Below are positions 28,332 through 36,743 of a stretch of 64,000 nt of DNA, in pieces. The translations under genes were made by a program, and so were the position numbers. Origin of the DNA: Methyloterricola oryzae (GTDB taxonomy: Bacteria; Pseudomonadota; Gammaproteobacteria; Methylococcales; Methylococcaceae); the NCBI RefSeq assembly GCF_000934725.1, contig NZ_JYNS01000002.1:248001-312000 (forward strand). The letters run 5' to 3'. The notes below the pieces were generated by a model that was not told where the DNA came from, did not search any database, and was given only the letters and a program-made list of their open reading frames with translations. Within the stretch, counting starts at the first letter, position 1. The number at the start of each line of letters is the position of its first letter.

Positions 28332-30266
28332 CTACGGCATGACCGGTAGGGCAAACAGGTCTTTCAGCACGCCGGCCTTGGGTTGATCGCGGAACACGTT
28401 GTCCGGGTAATAGCCGATGTGCCGACCCCCCAGTTCCTCCACTCGACGCCATTGTCCGGCAAACAGGTCCATGGGAATGTCGCTGTGATTCCGCCAGTCC
28501 ACGCCCTGGAGCTCGAACACGGTTTTGGCCAAGCCCTCCGGGTGCAACGCCGCCTTCAGCACCAGCTCCGTCAGCCAGGCGTCCGGGTTGGCTGCTTCCT
28601 CCATCAGCGGCATCGCCTCGATGGCCACGTAATCGTAGGTCTTGAGGGCTGAATCGAAGTTCTGCGCGTACCATTCTTCGGAGTAGGGTTTGAGCAGGGG
28701 CAGGGCATACAGGTTGCGCGCCGTGCGCAGGTCCGGACGCCAGTAGCGCACTTTGTTGGCCAACTCCAGCGTGAAGTCGTCCAGGGCCTTGGTCTTGAAC
28801 TGCGCCCATTGCATGCGCATGGCGGCGGTACCGTGCAGGGTCTCGAAATCCCGTGGCAGCCCGGCTTGCTTCAAAGCCGTCATGCCGGCGGGGCTCACGT
28901 CCTCGAAGTCCGACAGGATGGCGTCATCGTGGAACAACAACCCGCCGAAATGGGCATGCTTGGCCAGGTCTTCGTATATCTCGCCAATCACACGGCGCGC
29001 TTGCGGATGAAATGGCGAGAGCCGCTGGTAGATATGACTGCCCGGCTGCGGCTTGCCGTCCTTCCACTCCTGCACCCGCCAGTCAGGTGGGGCCTTGACC
29101 TGAAAGGCCAGCACCGGCATCCAGGCATAGACCCGGACCCTCAGGCGCGTCTTGATCTGCCAGGCGGCGCGGTTGAACAAGTCGGCGCGCATGGGCAGGT
29201 GCCGGTTGGGAAAGTACAGGGCATCGGCGTTGCCGTCACCGTCCGGGTCGGCGAAGGCCTGCAGGTAGACCGTGTTGGGGTGGATCTTGTGCATGCGATC
29301 CAGCAGCAAGCCCAGATTCTTCTCGGTCTGAGCGGGGTCTGGATCGTAGATATAATCCAGGTCCACGTGCATCACCCGCACCGGCCGGCCGGCGCGCATT
29401 GTCGTCACGACATTGGCGTATTGCTCGATATCCGGATTCTCCGCTACCAGCAGGCGCTTGATGGCGCTCAGATCATTGAGCGTGTTGCGGCTGTCCCCGA
29501 GCTGGAAGCCCAGCACCATGCCTTCGCCCTTGGCGCTTTCCATCAGGGCCTGGTTGAACTCGCCATAGGGCCAGACCACGGCGCGTGGTCGGACACCGAG
29601 ATGCTGCTGGATGTCCTTGGCGCTGTCGTGCAGATCCTGGCGCACGCGCTGCAGGTAGGCTTTCTCGTCCTCGTAGGCGTGGCGGGTCGCGTCGTACTGC
29701 CGGGTCACGGCGGCGGGCTGGGTATTGCCCTGCGGATTGCCGACCAGGCCCTTATGCATCGCATGGGTGTGGGAAGCCACTTCGACGAGGCCTGATTGCA
29801 CCAATTCCTTGACCTGGGCCCAGCTCAAAAAGCGCTCTCGCTTCCAGGGTTCCTCGCCCTCGTCGTAAACGAAGGACTGGCCCGGGGGAATGTCCATCCA
29901 ACTGGTGACCAGGGCGATCATGGCCGGATAGCGGTACTGCTTGAGCAAGGGGAAAACCTTGGTATAGAAGCTGACGTCGCCATCGTCGAAGGTGAGCAGC
30001 ACCGCCTTCTCCGGCAATTTTCCCTTGCCCGCCTTGGCGTCGAGCAGGTTTTGCACGCTTATGACGTGGTAGCCATTCTGTTTGAGCCAGGCGAACTGAG
30101 CCTTGAGATTGTCGTGGCTGACCACGGTGCGCCCCAGCGTTTCTTCCTTGGGGACCACATCCTCGACCTCGTGATAGGAAAGTACGATGAAGCTATCGGC
30201 GGCGCGGGCAATCCCGGCGAGACTCGCGGTGAGCAATAGGATCAGGGCGGCGTGCAATACGCGCAT
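28332..30266 (-). CDS. pgaB: Poly-beta-1,6-N-acetylglucosamine deacetylase PgaB
   Basis: A 644-residue two-domain exported enzyme. The start at 30266 gives a signal peptide ('LHAALILLLTASLAGIARA'). The NodB-type deacetylase domain has the metal Asp pair in 'LLTFDDGDVSFY', the His pair in 'VASHTHAMH' and 'VVWPYGEFN'. The C-terminal domain ('RVMHVDLDYIYDPDPAQTEK' and 'HFGGLLFHDDAILSDFED') matches the PgaB glycoside-hydrolase-like domain. It partially deacetylates PNAG during export in biofilm formation. pgaA, pgaC and pgaD are absent nearby, and the terminal 'GC' lipobox of E. coli PgaB is not evident. Confidence 0.9.
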   Translation of the reverse strand: MRVLHAALILLLTASLAGIARAADSFIVLSYHEVEDVVPKEETLGRTVVSHDNLKAQFAWLKQNGYHVISVQNLLDAKAGKGKLPEKAVLLTFDDGDVSFYTKVFPLLKQYRYPAMIALVTSWMDIPPGQSFVYDEGEEPWKRERFLSWAQVKELVQSGLVEVASHTHAMHKGLVGNPQGNTQPAAVTRQYDATRHAYEDEKAYLQRVRQDLHDSAKDIQQHLGVRPRAVVWPYGEFNQALMESAKGEGMVLGFQLGDSRNTLNDLSAIKRLLVAENPDIEQYANVVTTMRAGRPVRVMHVDLDYIYDPDPAQTEKNLGLLLDRMHKIHPNTVYLQAFADPDGDGNADALYFPNRHLPMRADLFNRAAWQIKTRLRVRVYAWMPVLAFQVKAPPDWRVQEWKDGKPQPGSHIYQRLSPFHPQARRVIGEIYEDLAKHAHFGGLLFHDDAILSDFEDVSPAGMTALKQAGLPRDFETLHGTAAMRMQWAQFKTKALDDFTLELANKVRYWRPDLRTARNLYALPLLKPYSEEWYAQNFDSALKTYDYVAIEAMPLMEEAANPDAWLTELVLKAALHPEGLAKTVFELQGVDWRNHSDIPMDLFAGQWRRVEELGGRHIGYYPDNVFRDQPKAGVLKDLFALPVMP

Positions 30267-30433
30267 GGCGTCGATTTTTGAAGTTGTTGGATAGGGATTA
30301 CCGCCCATGAGCGGGATGCAGTGTCGATTCCCTGCGCAGGCGGCGGTGTGGACGCCCTACTATAGCCGGAATCTTCGAACTTGCAGAAGTGCAAGCCCTG
30401 TGAGCGCGCTGGCGCGGGCCAATGGACCGTCCG

Positions 30434-30439
30434 TATAAT
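30434..30439 (+). promoter_or_regulatory. TATAAT -10 element upstream of the DUF1269 gene
   Basis: An exact TATAAT lies 112 bases upstream of the DUF1269 ATG in the intergenic region divergent from pgaB. No recognisable -35 box stands at 16-18 bases, so this is only a candidate promoter. Confidence 0.3.
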
Positions 30440-30551
30440 CGCTTGGGCCAAACCGCGGCTTGGCCCCCAGTCGGCAGCCAGTAGGCGGGCCGGATTCAGT
30501 CAGGTGTCTGAAACGCAAGCAACAAAATCAATCAGAGAGAGGTAAGGAAAC

Positions 30552-31046
30552 ATGAGTGAGCTTATCGTGATTGCCTACGATCAACCCTACCAGGCCGAGG
30601 AAGTGCGCCTCAAGTTCCTGAAGATGCAGCGGGAGTACCTGGTCGACCTCGAGGATGCGGTGGTGGCCATCAGGCAGGCCGACGGCAAGGTCAAGCTGAA
30701 TCAGGTTTTCGACCTTACCTCGGCCGGCGCGATCGGCGGTGGCTTCTGGGGCGCCCTGATCGGTCTGATCTTCATGAACCCCCTCCTGGGTGCCGCCGTA
30801 GGCGCAGGAGCCGGGGCTATTTCGGGAACCTTGAGCGATGTCGGTATCAACGACAACTTCATGAAGGAACTTGCCAAAACCCTGATGCCAGGTTCGTCCG
30901 CCCTGTTCGTGCTGGTCAGGAAGGCCACCGTCGACAAGGTCCTGGAGGAACTGCGGGGTGCGGGGGGCAAAGTGATCCAGACTTCCTTGTCCCACGATGA
31001 CGAAGCCAAGCTGCAGGCCGCGCTGGATGCAAGTAAGGCAAGCTGA
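30552..31046 (+). CDS. DUF1269 domain protein with glycine-zipper membrane segment
   Basis: A 164-residue protein with an N-terminal ferredoxin-like half ('ELIVIAYDQPYQAEEVRLK') containing 'LEDAVVAIRQADGKVKL'. A Gly/Ala-rich hydrophobic hairpin follows at about residues 55-98 ('GGGFWGALIGLIFMNPLLGA'). The C-terminal half repeats the alpha-beta pattern ('SSALFVLVRKATVDKVLEEL'). This is the DUF1269 architecture, often stress associated and of unknown function. The gene stands alone, with GAGAGAGGTAAGG just upstream of the ATG as ribosome-binding sequence. Confidence 0.85.
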   Translation: MSELIVIAYDQPYQAEEVRLKFLKMQREYLVDLEDAVVAIRQADGKVKLNQVFDLTSAGAIGGGFWGALIGLIFMNPLLGAAVGAGAGAISGTLSDVGINDNFMKELAKTLMPGSSALFVLVRKATVDKVLEELRGAGGKVIQTSLSHDDEAKLQAALDASKAS

Positions 31047-31223
31047 ATCCGCCGCTTGGGCGCAGGGCATTGCTGCCGTGTTTACGCCAGTCGGGTCGAA
31101 GGCTTCCGTCAGGGCCGCAATGCGCTCAGAAAACCTGTGACCCAGGTCTTGCCAAGTCCCGGGTCTCGCCTTTAGAGTTCCTCCTGGCTGCACACATGGA
31201 ATTCAATTACGTGGAGGTTCGCT

Positions 31224-31826
31224 ATGCCGGTCAATCATGCCAAGTTCTTTGACGGTTACCGCCAGGCTTTTGGACGCATGAAGCAGGAGACGGTGACAGG
31301 GATCGAGTTGTTGGGCCGCCAACTCGAGGCGGACGCGCAGATCACCAGCCTGCAGTGGGCCGCTTACATGCTGGCGACAGTGAAGCACGAGTGTGCGGAT
31401 ACCTGGCGACCTATCGTGGAGCGCGGCAATCGGTCCTATTTCGACAAGTACGAGGCCAATACCAAATTGGGCGCCGGCCTCGGCAACAAGCAGCCGGGGG
31501 ACGGCTGGAAATACCGCGGGCGCGGCTATGTCCAGATCACGGGCCTCGCCAACTATGCCCGGCTGAGCAAGGCATTGGGGCTGGCACCGGAGGACAATCT
31601 GGTGGACAAGCCCGACAACGCCTTGGTCCCGGACATCGCCTACCGCATCATGTCCTATGGCATGCGCAACGGCGCCTTTACCGGCAAGAAGCTGTCCGAT
31701 TACATCACCGACGCCAAGTGTGACTATCGCAATGCGCGCCGCATCATCAACGGCCTGGATCAGGCGGAGCGCATTCAGGGTTACGCCGAAGCCTTCGAGA
31801 AGATCCTGAAAGCCAGCATGGAGTGA
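31224..31826 (+). CDS. GH19-like chitinase / endolysin-type glycoside hydrolase
   Basis: A 200-residue protein with lysozyme-like fold signals. An early Glu in 'MLATVKHECADTWRPI' is placed like the family's catalytic acid. The block 'GWKYRGRGYVQITGLANY' matches GH19 chitinases and related phage endolysins. No signal peptide or holin neighbour is visible, so it is either a prophage-derived muralytic enzyme or a secreted effector using a non-Sec route. A strong GGAGG precedes the ATG. The substrate, peptidoglycan or chitin, is not decided by sequence. Confidence 0.7.
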   Translation: MPVNHAKFFDGYRQAFGRMKQETVTGIELLGRQLEADAQITSLQWAAYMLATVKHECADTWRPIVERGNRSYFDKYEANTKLGAGLGNKQPGDGWKYRGRGYVQITGLANYARLSKALGLAPEDNLVDKPDNALVPDIAYRIMSYGMRNGAFTGKKLSDYITDAKCDYRNARRIINGLDQAERIQGYAEAFEKILKASME

Positions 31827-31954
31827 CGGGGACTTACCGCGGCTCCTGGGCAGGCGACACCCTTGCATTCGCTCGATGATAGCCCGGGCGGCGCGCTGGT
31901 GACGGCCGTCTGGGCTGATATGCATCATTCCCGCAGCGGCCGGGCTTCCCGCAC

Positions 31955-31983
31955 TTGAGATTCGCGCAGTCAGCGCTTATATC
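31955..31983 (+). promoter_or_regulatory. Sigma-70-like promoter upstream of cbpA
   Basis: TTGAGA (31955-31960) and TATATC (31978-31983) are separated by exactly 17 bases and lie 49 bases before the cbpA ATG. A C precedes the -35 (CTTGAGA), slightly like a sigma-32 -35, but the CCCCAT -10 is missing, so housekeeping transcription is the better reading. Confidence 0.45.
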
Positions 31984-32031
31984 CAGATCAGGAACTCTGA
32001 TTCGTCTGGCGTGGGGGTTCGTGGGCGGCCG

Positions 32032-32970
32032 ATGAAGTACAAAGACTATTACAAGATCATGGGCGTGGACCGGAAGGCCTCGGCCGAGGAGATCAAGAAG
32101 GCCTACCGCAGGCTTGCGCGCAAGTTTCACCCGGATGTCTCGAAGGAAAGGAATGCCGAGGAGCGCTTCAAGGAGGTCGCGGAAGCCTACGAGACCTTGA
32201 AGGATCCGGAGAAGCGTGCTGCCTACGACCAGTTGGGCAGCTATCAGCCCGGTCAGGATTTCAAGCCGCCGCCGGATTGGGAAAAGCGTTTCTCCGATGC
32301 GCCCTTCACCTTCGAGGATCTGGACCTGGCGGATCTGTTCGCCTCTTTCACCGGGCGCAATGCCCGCGATTCGCGCTCCAGAAGCAAGGTGCCCATGCCC
32401 GGTCAGGATTACGAATTCAACGCGCGTATTTCCCTGGAGGACGCCTACGCCGGGACAGAGTTGACCTTGAACCTCAACGTGTCGGAGCGAGACGAGCGCG
32501 GCGCAGTCCACCATCGCCCGAAGACCGTGAAGGCGCGGATACCCAAGGGGGCCACCGAGGGCCAGCGGCTGCGCCTGTCCGGCAAGGGTGGCAAGGGCAG
32601 CAACGGTGGGCCTGACGGAAATTTGTACATCACCATCAGTCTTGCGCCCCATCCCCTGTTCCGGGTGAGCGGCCACGACCTTTACATCGATCTGCCCCTG
32701 GCTCCCTGGGAAGCGATCCTCGGAACCACCGTGGAGGTGCCGACCCTGGGCGGCGCCGTGCGTCTCAAGGTGCCCCCCGGCACGCGCGCGGGGCAGCAGT
32801 TGCGCATCGGCGACCGCGGCCTTCCGCGGCCCCATTCCGGTGCCGGGAGTCTTTATGCGATCACGCAGATCGTCGTGCCCGCTGCGGTGAGCGAGAAGGA
32901 AAAGGCGCTCCTGCAGAACTGGGCGGAGCATTCCAAGTTCAATCCGAGGGAGCATTTTCAGCGGAGATGA
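32032..32970 (+). CDS. cbpA: DnaJ-class co-chaperone CbpA
   Basis: A 312-residue type II J-domain protein. The J domain at residues 1-70 carries the essential HPD in '[10 protein letters not shown]'. A short G/F-poor linker and two C-terminal beta domains follow ('[15 protein letters not shown]', '[13 protein letters not shown]'), with no zinc finger. This matches curved-DNA-binding protein A. It stimulates DnaK and may bind DNA. ATG at 32032 is chosen because the family begins M-(K/E)-x-K-D-Y-Y; a GTG seven codons earlier is open. It is followed after 3 bases by its modulator cbpM. Confidence 0.93.
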   Translation: MKYKDYYKIMGVDRKASAEEIKKAYRRLARKFHPDVSKERNAEERFKEVAEAYETLKDPEKRAAYDQLGSYQPGQDFKPPPDWEKRFSDAPFTFEDLDLADLFASFTGRNARDSRSRSKVPMPGQDYEFNARISLEDAYAGTELTLNLNVSERDERGAVHHRPKTVKARIPKGATEGQRLRLSGKGGKGSNGGPDGNLYITISLAPHPLFRVSGHDLYIDLPLAPWEAILGTTVEVPTLGGAVRLKVPPGTRAGQQLRIGDRGLPRPHSGAGSLYAITQIVVPAAVSEKEKALLQNWAEHSKFNPREHFQRR

Positions 32971-32973
32971 ATC

Positions 32974-33294
32974 ATGCCGAGCGGACTTTCCGAAGCCTTC
33001 TGGCTGCATGAGCATTACGAGTTTTCCCTGGAGGAACTGGCAGAACTGGCCGGTTTGACGGCCGGGGAACTGCGTGACTGGGTGGACGAAGGCCTGGTGG
33101 CGCCGGTGAACCTCGCGGTCACACCCTGGCGTTTCAGCGCCGATCGCTTGTTCGTTTTGCAAAGGGCCTGCCGTCTGCGGCGGGATTTCGAACTGGAGCC
33201 TCATGGTCTGGCCCTGGTGCTGCAACTGCTGGAACGGATTCAGGGGCTGGAGACGGAGATGCGCGCCCTGCGCGCGCGACTCCCGAGCGCTTAG
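32974..33294 (+). CDS. cbpM: Chaperone modulator CbpM
   Basis: A 106-residue MerR-HTH-like protein that binds the CbpA J domain and inhibits its co-chaperone and DNA-binding activities. The N-terminal 'FSLEELAELAGLTAGELRDW' is the helix-turn-helix and a coiled tail ('LQLLERIQGLETEMRAL') ends the protein. Position directly after cbpA confirms the assignment. Confidence 0.88.
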   Translation: MPSGLSEAFWLHEHYEFSLEELAELAGLTAGELRDWVDEGLVAPVNLAVTPWRFSADRLFVLQRACRLRRDFELEPHGLALVLQLLERIQGLETEMRALRARLPSA

Positions 33295-33331
33295 GAGGAC
33301 TCGCCGCATCTTTGGCGGGAGATAAGCGGGG

Positions 33332-34312
33332 ATGACCAGTATGTTCAGATCCGTGCGCCTCAAGCCTGAAGCCCTGCGCAGCCACAGGCTTTCCAACCTG
33401 ACCCAGACCGTGCTGCTCGCCGCCGGGCTGCTGGGATTCCTGGCTTTGCTGGGATTTGTGATTGCAGGTCTCGCCGGCATTGTCTGGGCACTGATGCTCG
33501 GTCTGATCTCCTTCCTGGCTGGCCGGCGTCTGGGGCCCTTGATCGTCCTGCGCATGTATCGCGCGACGCCCCTGATGCCCGCCGAGGCCCCCGGACTTTA
33601 TGGCACCGTGCGCCAGTTGGCTGAACGCGCCGAATTGCCCGCGCTGCCGAGACTGTTCTACGTGCCCAGTTCGATGTTGAATGCCTTCGCCCTGAATGTT
33701 GACGGCCGCCCGGTCATCGGTTTGACCGATGGACTGCTGCGCAGCCTCAACAGGTGCGAATTGGCCGGCGTGCTCGGCCATGAAATTGGGCATATCCGTA
33801 ACCGCGACCTGACGGTCATGGGGCTGGCGGACGTGGTGAGCCGTCTGACCCAGGCGTTTTCCTGGGTGGGGCAGATCCTGCTGCTGGTGAGCCTGCCGGT
33901 GTTTTTCCTGCAAGGCATGGCGGTTCCCTGGCTGTTGATCCTGATTTTGATGGCGGCGCCCAGCCTGAGCGGTCTGCTGCAGATGGCGTTGTCCAGGACG
34001 CGGGAGTTCGATGCGGATCTGGAGGCGGTGCGCCTGACCGGTGATCCGGGGGCTTATATCTCGGCACTCAATAAAATCGAATACCAGGGCGCGGGCTTCT
34101 TCGAACGCATTTTTCTGCCCGGCCGGCGCGTGCCCGTGCCATCCCTGCTGCGCACCCACCCGGAGACATCCGAACGCATCGCGCGCATCCACTCGATGGT
34201 CGAAGTCTACCGGCCCGAGCTCTCCCTGCGCGATCTGGTCGACCTCCTGCCGCTACGCCTCGGACCAGTCAGGCGCGCGCCCAGGTGGCGCGTCGGCGGA
34301 TTATGGTACTGA
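33332..34312 (+). CDS. M48-family membrane zinc metalloprotease (HtpX-like)
   Basis: A 326-residue inner-membrane protease. Two spans at residues 28-70 precede the catalytic domain with 'GVLGHEIGHIRNRDL' (HExxH zinc site). Another hydrophobic pair follows (about 175-220), then the third ligand region 'LSRTREFDADLEAVRLTG'. It degrades misfolded membrane proteins. It is longer than E. coli HtpX (293 residues) and has a basic C-terminal tail. It follows cbpM by 37 bases and is probably part of the same stress operon. Confidence 0.87.
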   Translation: MTSMFRSVRLKPEALRSHRLSNLTQTVLLAAGLLGFLALLGFVIAGLAGIVWALMLGLISFLAGRRLGPLIVLRMYRATPLMPAEAPGLYGTVRQLAERAELPALPRLFYVPSSMLNAFALNVDGRPVIGLTDGLLRSLNRCELAGVLGHEIGHIRNRDLTVMGLADVVSRLTQAFSWVGQILLLVSLPVFFLQGMAVPWLLILILMAAPSLSGLLQMALSRTREFDADLEAVRLTGDPGAYISALNKIEYQGAGFFERIFLPGRRVPVPSLLRTHPETSERIARIHSMVEVYRPELSLRDLVDLLPLRLGPVRRAPRWRVGGLWY

Positions 34313-34417
34313 CGGGTAACTGACTACGGGCTCAGCGGTCTCCTCGCCGCGAGGCTTGCTTCGGCAGGTTCGTCGGGATGGGGATGTATTGCTCGCGTAG
34401 CGAATTCTGAAATGCAA

Positions 34418-34438
34418 CCCCCCGCGATCAGCGGGGGG
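34418..34438. terminator. GC-rich hairpin between the protease gene and hsp20
   Basis: A perfect 8-bp stem, CCCCCCGC / GCGGGGGG with loop GATCA, lies between the two convergent stress-gene groups, 29 bases before the second hsp20 stop. No long T run flanks it on either strand; a shared terminator is likely. Confidence 0.55.
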
Positions 34439-34467
34439 CTGTCGAAGAGCCTGAGAGGCGCCGGGCG

Positions 34468-34863
34468 TCAGTGGACGGCGACCTCGATCTTGCGCGGGCG
34501 CGACTCGGGCCGTTTATGGATGCGCAGGCTGAGCACGCCGTCCTTGAGTGAGGCCTCGATGTTGTCCGCGTCCAGTTCGCTGCTGAGAGCGAAGCTGCGG
34601 CGGTAGCGAGTCGAGCGGATATCCGCGTAGAGCGGCTTCATGCCTTCCGGCATGTCGATCCTAGCTTCGCCCTCGATGGAGAGGGTGTCCTTGTCCACCT
34701 GAATGCTCAGCCGCTCGCGGGACACGCCCGGCATGTCGGCCACCAGGGTAATGCCGTCCGCATCCTCGCAGATGTCCACGGGAGGCTGCAGCACCATGGG
34801 TTTCTCGCGGGCTTCGGCCACGGCCTTCTTGGGGGTTTCGGCGATGTCTTTGCTCTCGGTCAT
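34468..34863 (-). CDS. Small heat-shock protein, Hsp20/alpha-crystallin family (second copy)
   Basis: A 131-residue ATP-independent holdase. An N-terminal Lys/Glu-rich arm precedes the alpha-crystallin domain: 'ADGITLVADMPGVSRERLSI', 'TLSIEGEARI', 'RRSFALSSELDADNIEA' and 'KDGVLSLRI'. The C-terminal I-x-I/V-type anchor is replaced by 'RKIEVAVH'. It lies 18 bases downstream of another hsp20, so both are read from one promoter. Confidence 0.92.
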   Translation of the reverse strand: MTESKDIAETPKKAVAEAREKPMVLQPPVDICEDADGITLVADMPGVSRERLSIQVDKDTLSIEGEARIDMPEGMKPLYADIRSTRYRRSFALSSELDADNIEASLKDGVLSLRIHKRPESRPRKIEVAVH

Positions 34864-34881
34864 GACGCACCTCCTCAGTCC

Positions 34882-35316
34882 TTACTGGATCTGGATTTGT
34901 CTGGGTTTGGACGATTCGCGGCGCTGCACGGCGACATGGAGCACGCCGTCGGTGTATTGGGCCGTCACCTGCTCCGGATCGATATCGTCCGGCAGGGTAA
35001 TGACGCGCCGGAACTCACCGGCAAAGCGCTCACGGCGGTAGAACTTGGCATTTTCCGCCGCTGTTGCCTTGCGTTGACCCGCCACGGTGAGGACGTTCTG
35101 CTGGATGGAGACATCCAGTGAGTCAGTCTCCAAGCCGGGGCTGAACAGATAGACATCGACTTTCTCCGGCGTCACTCCGACGTTGACCGGAGGGAAACTG
35201 CCCCGTGCTGCGGAACGGATGCCGGGGAGCCGGCCAAAGATCTCGTCCATCTCCTCTTCCATGCGCCTGAACTGATCGAACAGGCTGCTTTCAAGATTTG
35301 TTAGATTGCCTAACAT
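34882..35316 (-). CDS. Small heat-shock protein, Hsp20/alpha-crystallin family (first copy)
   Basis: A 144-residue small heat-shock protein. A longer N-terminal arm ('SSLFDQFRRMEEEMDEIFG') precedes the crystallin domain ('VDVYLFSPGLETDSLDVSI', 'RRERFAGEFRRVITLPDDID', 'YTDGVLHVAVQR'). A terminal 'RQIQIQ' gives the I-x-I oligomerisation motif. The AAGGAGGTG ribosome site is near perfect. It is the promoter-proximal gene of the hsp20 pair and likely forms mixed oligomers with the second product. Confidence 0.93.
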   Translation of the reverse strand: MLGNLTNLESSLFDQFRRMEEEMDEIFGRLPGIRSAARGSFPPVNVGVTPEKVDVYLFSPGLETDSLDVSIQQNVLTVAGQRKATAAENAKFYRRERFAGEFRRVITLPDDIDPEQVTAQYTDGVLHVAVQRRESSKPRQIQIQ

Positions 35317-35359
35317 GATGCACCTCCTTCAGCGTGCTGCTGGTCGATTCCACTTATCC

Positions 35360-35387
35360 TTATGGGGGTGAAGCGGCGAATTTCAAG
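35360..35387 (-). promoter_or_regulatory. Sigma-32 heat-shock promoter of the hsp20 pair
   Basis: On the minus strand CTTGAAA (35387-35381) is followed, after 13 bases, by CCCCATAA (35367-35360), close to the RpoH consensus CTTGAAA / CCCCATNT. It stands about 44 bases upstream of the first hsp20 start. This is the clearest regulatory site in the window. Confidence 0.8.
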
Positions 35388-35453
35388 AGGTGCCGGGGCC
35401 GGGAAAGTCTCTGTGCGGGGCCCGCGGCCTGGAGGATCGGACGAGGGTGGGGG

Positions 35454-36281
35454 CTAGGCGCCTGGCCGGGCGTGGCCGCGGCAACTCACGGAGATGCGCT
35501 GCGTCGAATTCGGCTCCAGGCGCAGCGCGGTAAGTTCGCCGCCCCACAGGCATCCGGTGTCCAGGCCGATGCAGGCGCTCTGCTCGTAAAATCCCAGGGT
35601 GGACCAGTGGCCGAACAGGACGCGTGAACCCTCGCTTTTGCGTCCCGGCACCTGGAACCAGGGCATCAGTCCGGCCGCTTGCGAGCTGGGGCGGCCTTTC
35701 TCATGGAAGTTCAGGGCGCCGTGGGCGTCGCAGTAGCGCATGCGGGTGAAGCAGTTGGTGATGAAGCGCAGGCGATCCCAGCCGCTCAGGTGTTCGGACC
35801 AGGTGTCGGGTTCATTGCCGTACATCCGAGCCAGGAAATCCCGCCAATGCGCGCCCTGCAGCACGGCTTCGACTTCATGGGCCAGGCTGAGGGCCTTGTC
35901 CGTGTCCCACTGGGGCGGCAGGCCGGCGTGAATCAGGTAAAATCCGTCTGCAGCCCGCATCAAGGGAAGCCGCCGGAGCCATTCCAGAAGTTCGTCCCGG
36001 TCCGGCGCGGCCAGCAGTGCTTCGAAGGTGTCCTTGCGCTTGGTGCGCGAGACGCCGCAGGCCACCGCCAGCAGATGCAGGTCGTGGTTGCCCAGCACGG
36101 AGACGGCGGCTTCGCCCAGTTGCTTGATGAAACGCAGGGTCTCCAGGGATTGCGGCCCGCGGTTGACCAGATCGCCGGTGAACCAGAGGCGGTCACGGGC
36201 CGGGTCGAACGCGATGCGCTCCAGCAGGCATTGCAGTTCAGCGAAGCAGCCTTGCACGTCGCCGATGGCGTAATCGGCCAT
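35454..36281 (-). CDS. apaH: Bis(5'-nucleosyl)-tetraphosphatase, symmetrical (ApaH)
   Basis: A 275-residue metallophosphatase that splits Ap4A into two ADP. Motifs in order are 'GDVQGCFAELQ', 'GDLVNRGPQSLETLRF', 'GNHDLHLLAV' and 'HAGLPPQWD'. The length is normal. It sits directly downstream of apaG: the last base of the apaG gene (36282) adjoins its start codon (36281). The apaG-apaH pairing is typical. Confidence 0.95.
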   Translation of the reverse strand: MADYAIGDVQGCFAELQCLLERIAFDPARDRLWFTGDLVNRGPQSLETLRFIKQLGEAAVSVLGNHDLHLLAVACGVSRTKRKDTFEALLAAPDRDELLEWLRRLPLMRAADGFYLIHAGLPPQWDTDKALSLAHEVEAVLQGAHWRDFLARMYGNEPDTWSEHLSGWDRLRFITNCFTRMRYCDAHGALNFHEKGRPSSQAAGLMPWFQVPGRKSEGSRVLFGHWSTLGFYEQSACIGLDTGCLWGGELTALRLEPNSTQRISVSCRGHARPGA

Positions 36282-36659
36282 TCAGTGCAGCGTGCGGGGC
36301 ACCGCGAGGGTGAAGGCGGGAATCGCGGCTTCGAATCGCTCGCCCTCGTCGGAGACCATGTCGTACTCGCCGCGCATGGTGCCCACCGGCGTCTCGATCA
36401 TGGCTGCGCTGGTGTAGCGGAAAAACTCGCCGGGGGATAGATAAGGCTGCTCGCCCACCACGCCCTCGCCCCGCACTTCCTGGACCTTGCCGTTGGCGTC
36501 GGTGATGATCCAGTGGCGGTTGAGCAGCTTTGCCGGCTGCTGGCCGTTGTTGCGGATGGTGATGGTATAGGCGAAAACGTACCGGTCGGCCTCGGGTTCG
36601 GACTGGGCCTCCAGAAAGCTGGTGGTCGCGTCGACTTCGATGGAGTATTTCTTGTTCAT
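36282..36659 (-). CDS. apaG: ApaG protein (Co2+/Mg2+ efflux-associated, DUF525)
   Basis: A 125-residue fibronectin-III-like beta-sandwich protein. It begins MNKKYSIEVDATTSF and has the family block 'RHWIITDANGKVQEVRGEGV' followed by 'SPGEFFRYTSAAMIETPVG'. The start at 36659 gives the standard length; an open frame to 36734 is unsupported. Its role is ill-defined, linked to metal resistance and Ap4A metabolism. Confidence 0.93.
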   Translation of the reverse strand: MNKKYSIEVDATTSFLEAQSEPEADRYVFAYTITIRNNGQQPAKLLNRHWIITDANGKVQEVRGEGVVGEQPYLSPGEFFRYTSAAMIETPVGTMRGEYDMVSDEGERFEAAIPAFTLAVPRTLH

Positions 36660-36743
36660 GGTCAGGAGCAACGGAGATGGCGTGGAACGGGGATAGTGTA
36701 ATCGCAAGCGCGCGCGGCTGGCTATGCGCCGCACGGGGAGCGT

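Noticed and set aside
31834-33555. A 573-codon open frame on the minus strand opposite cbpA-cbpM
   Set aside because: It lies antisense to three well-supported genes, has repetitive His/Gln/Arg/Gly composition typical of high-GC shadows, and has no recognisable domain.
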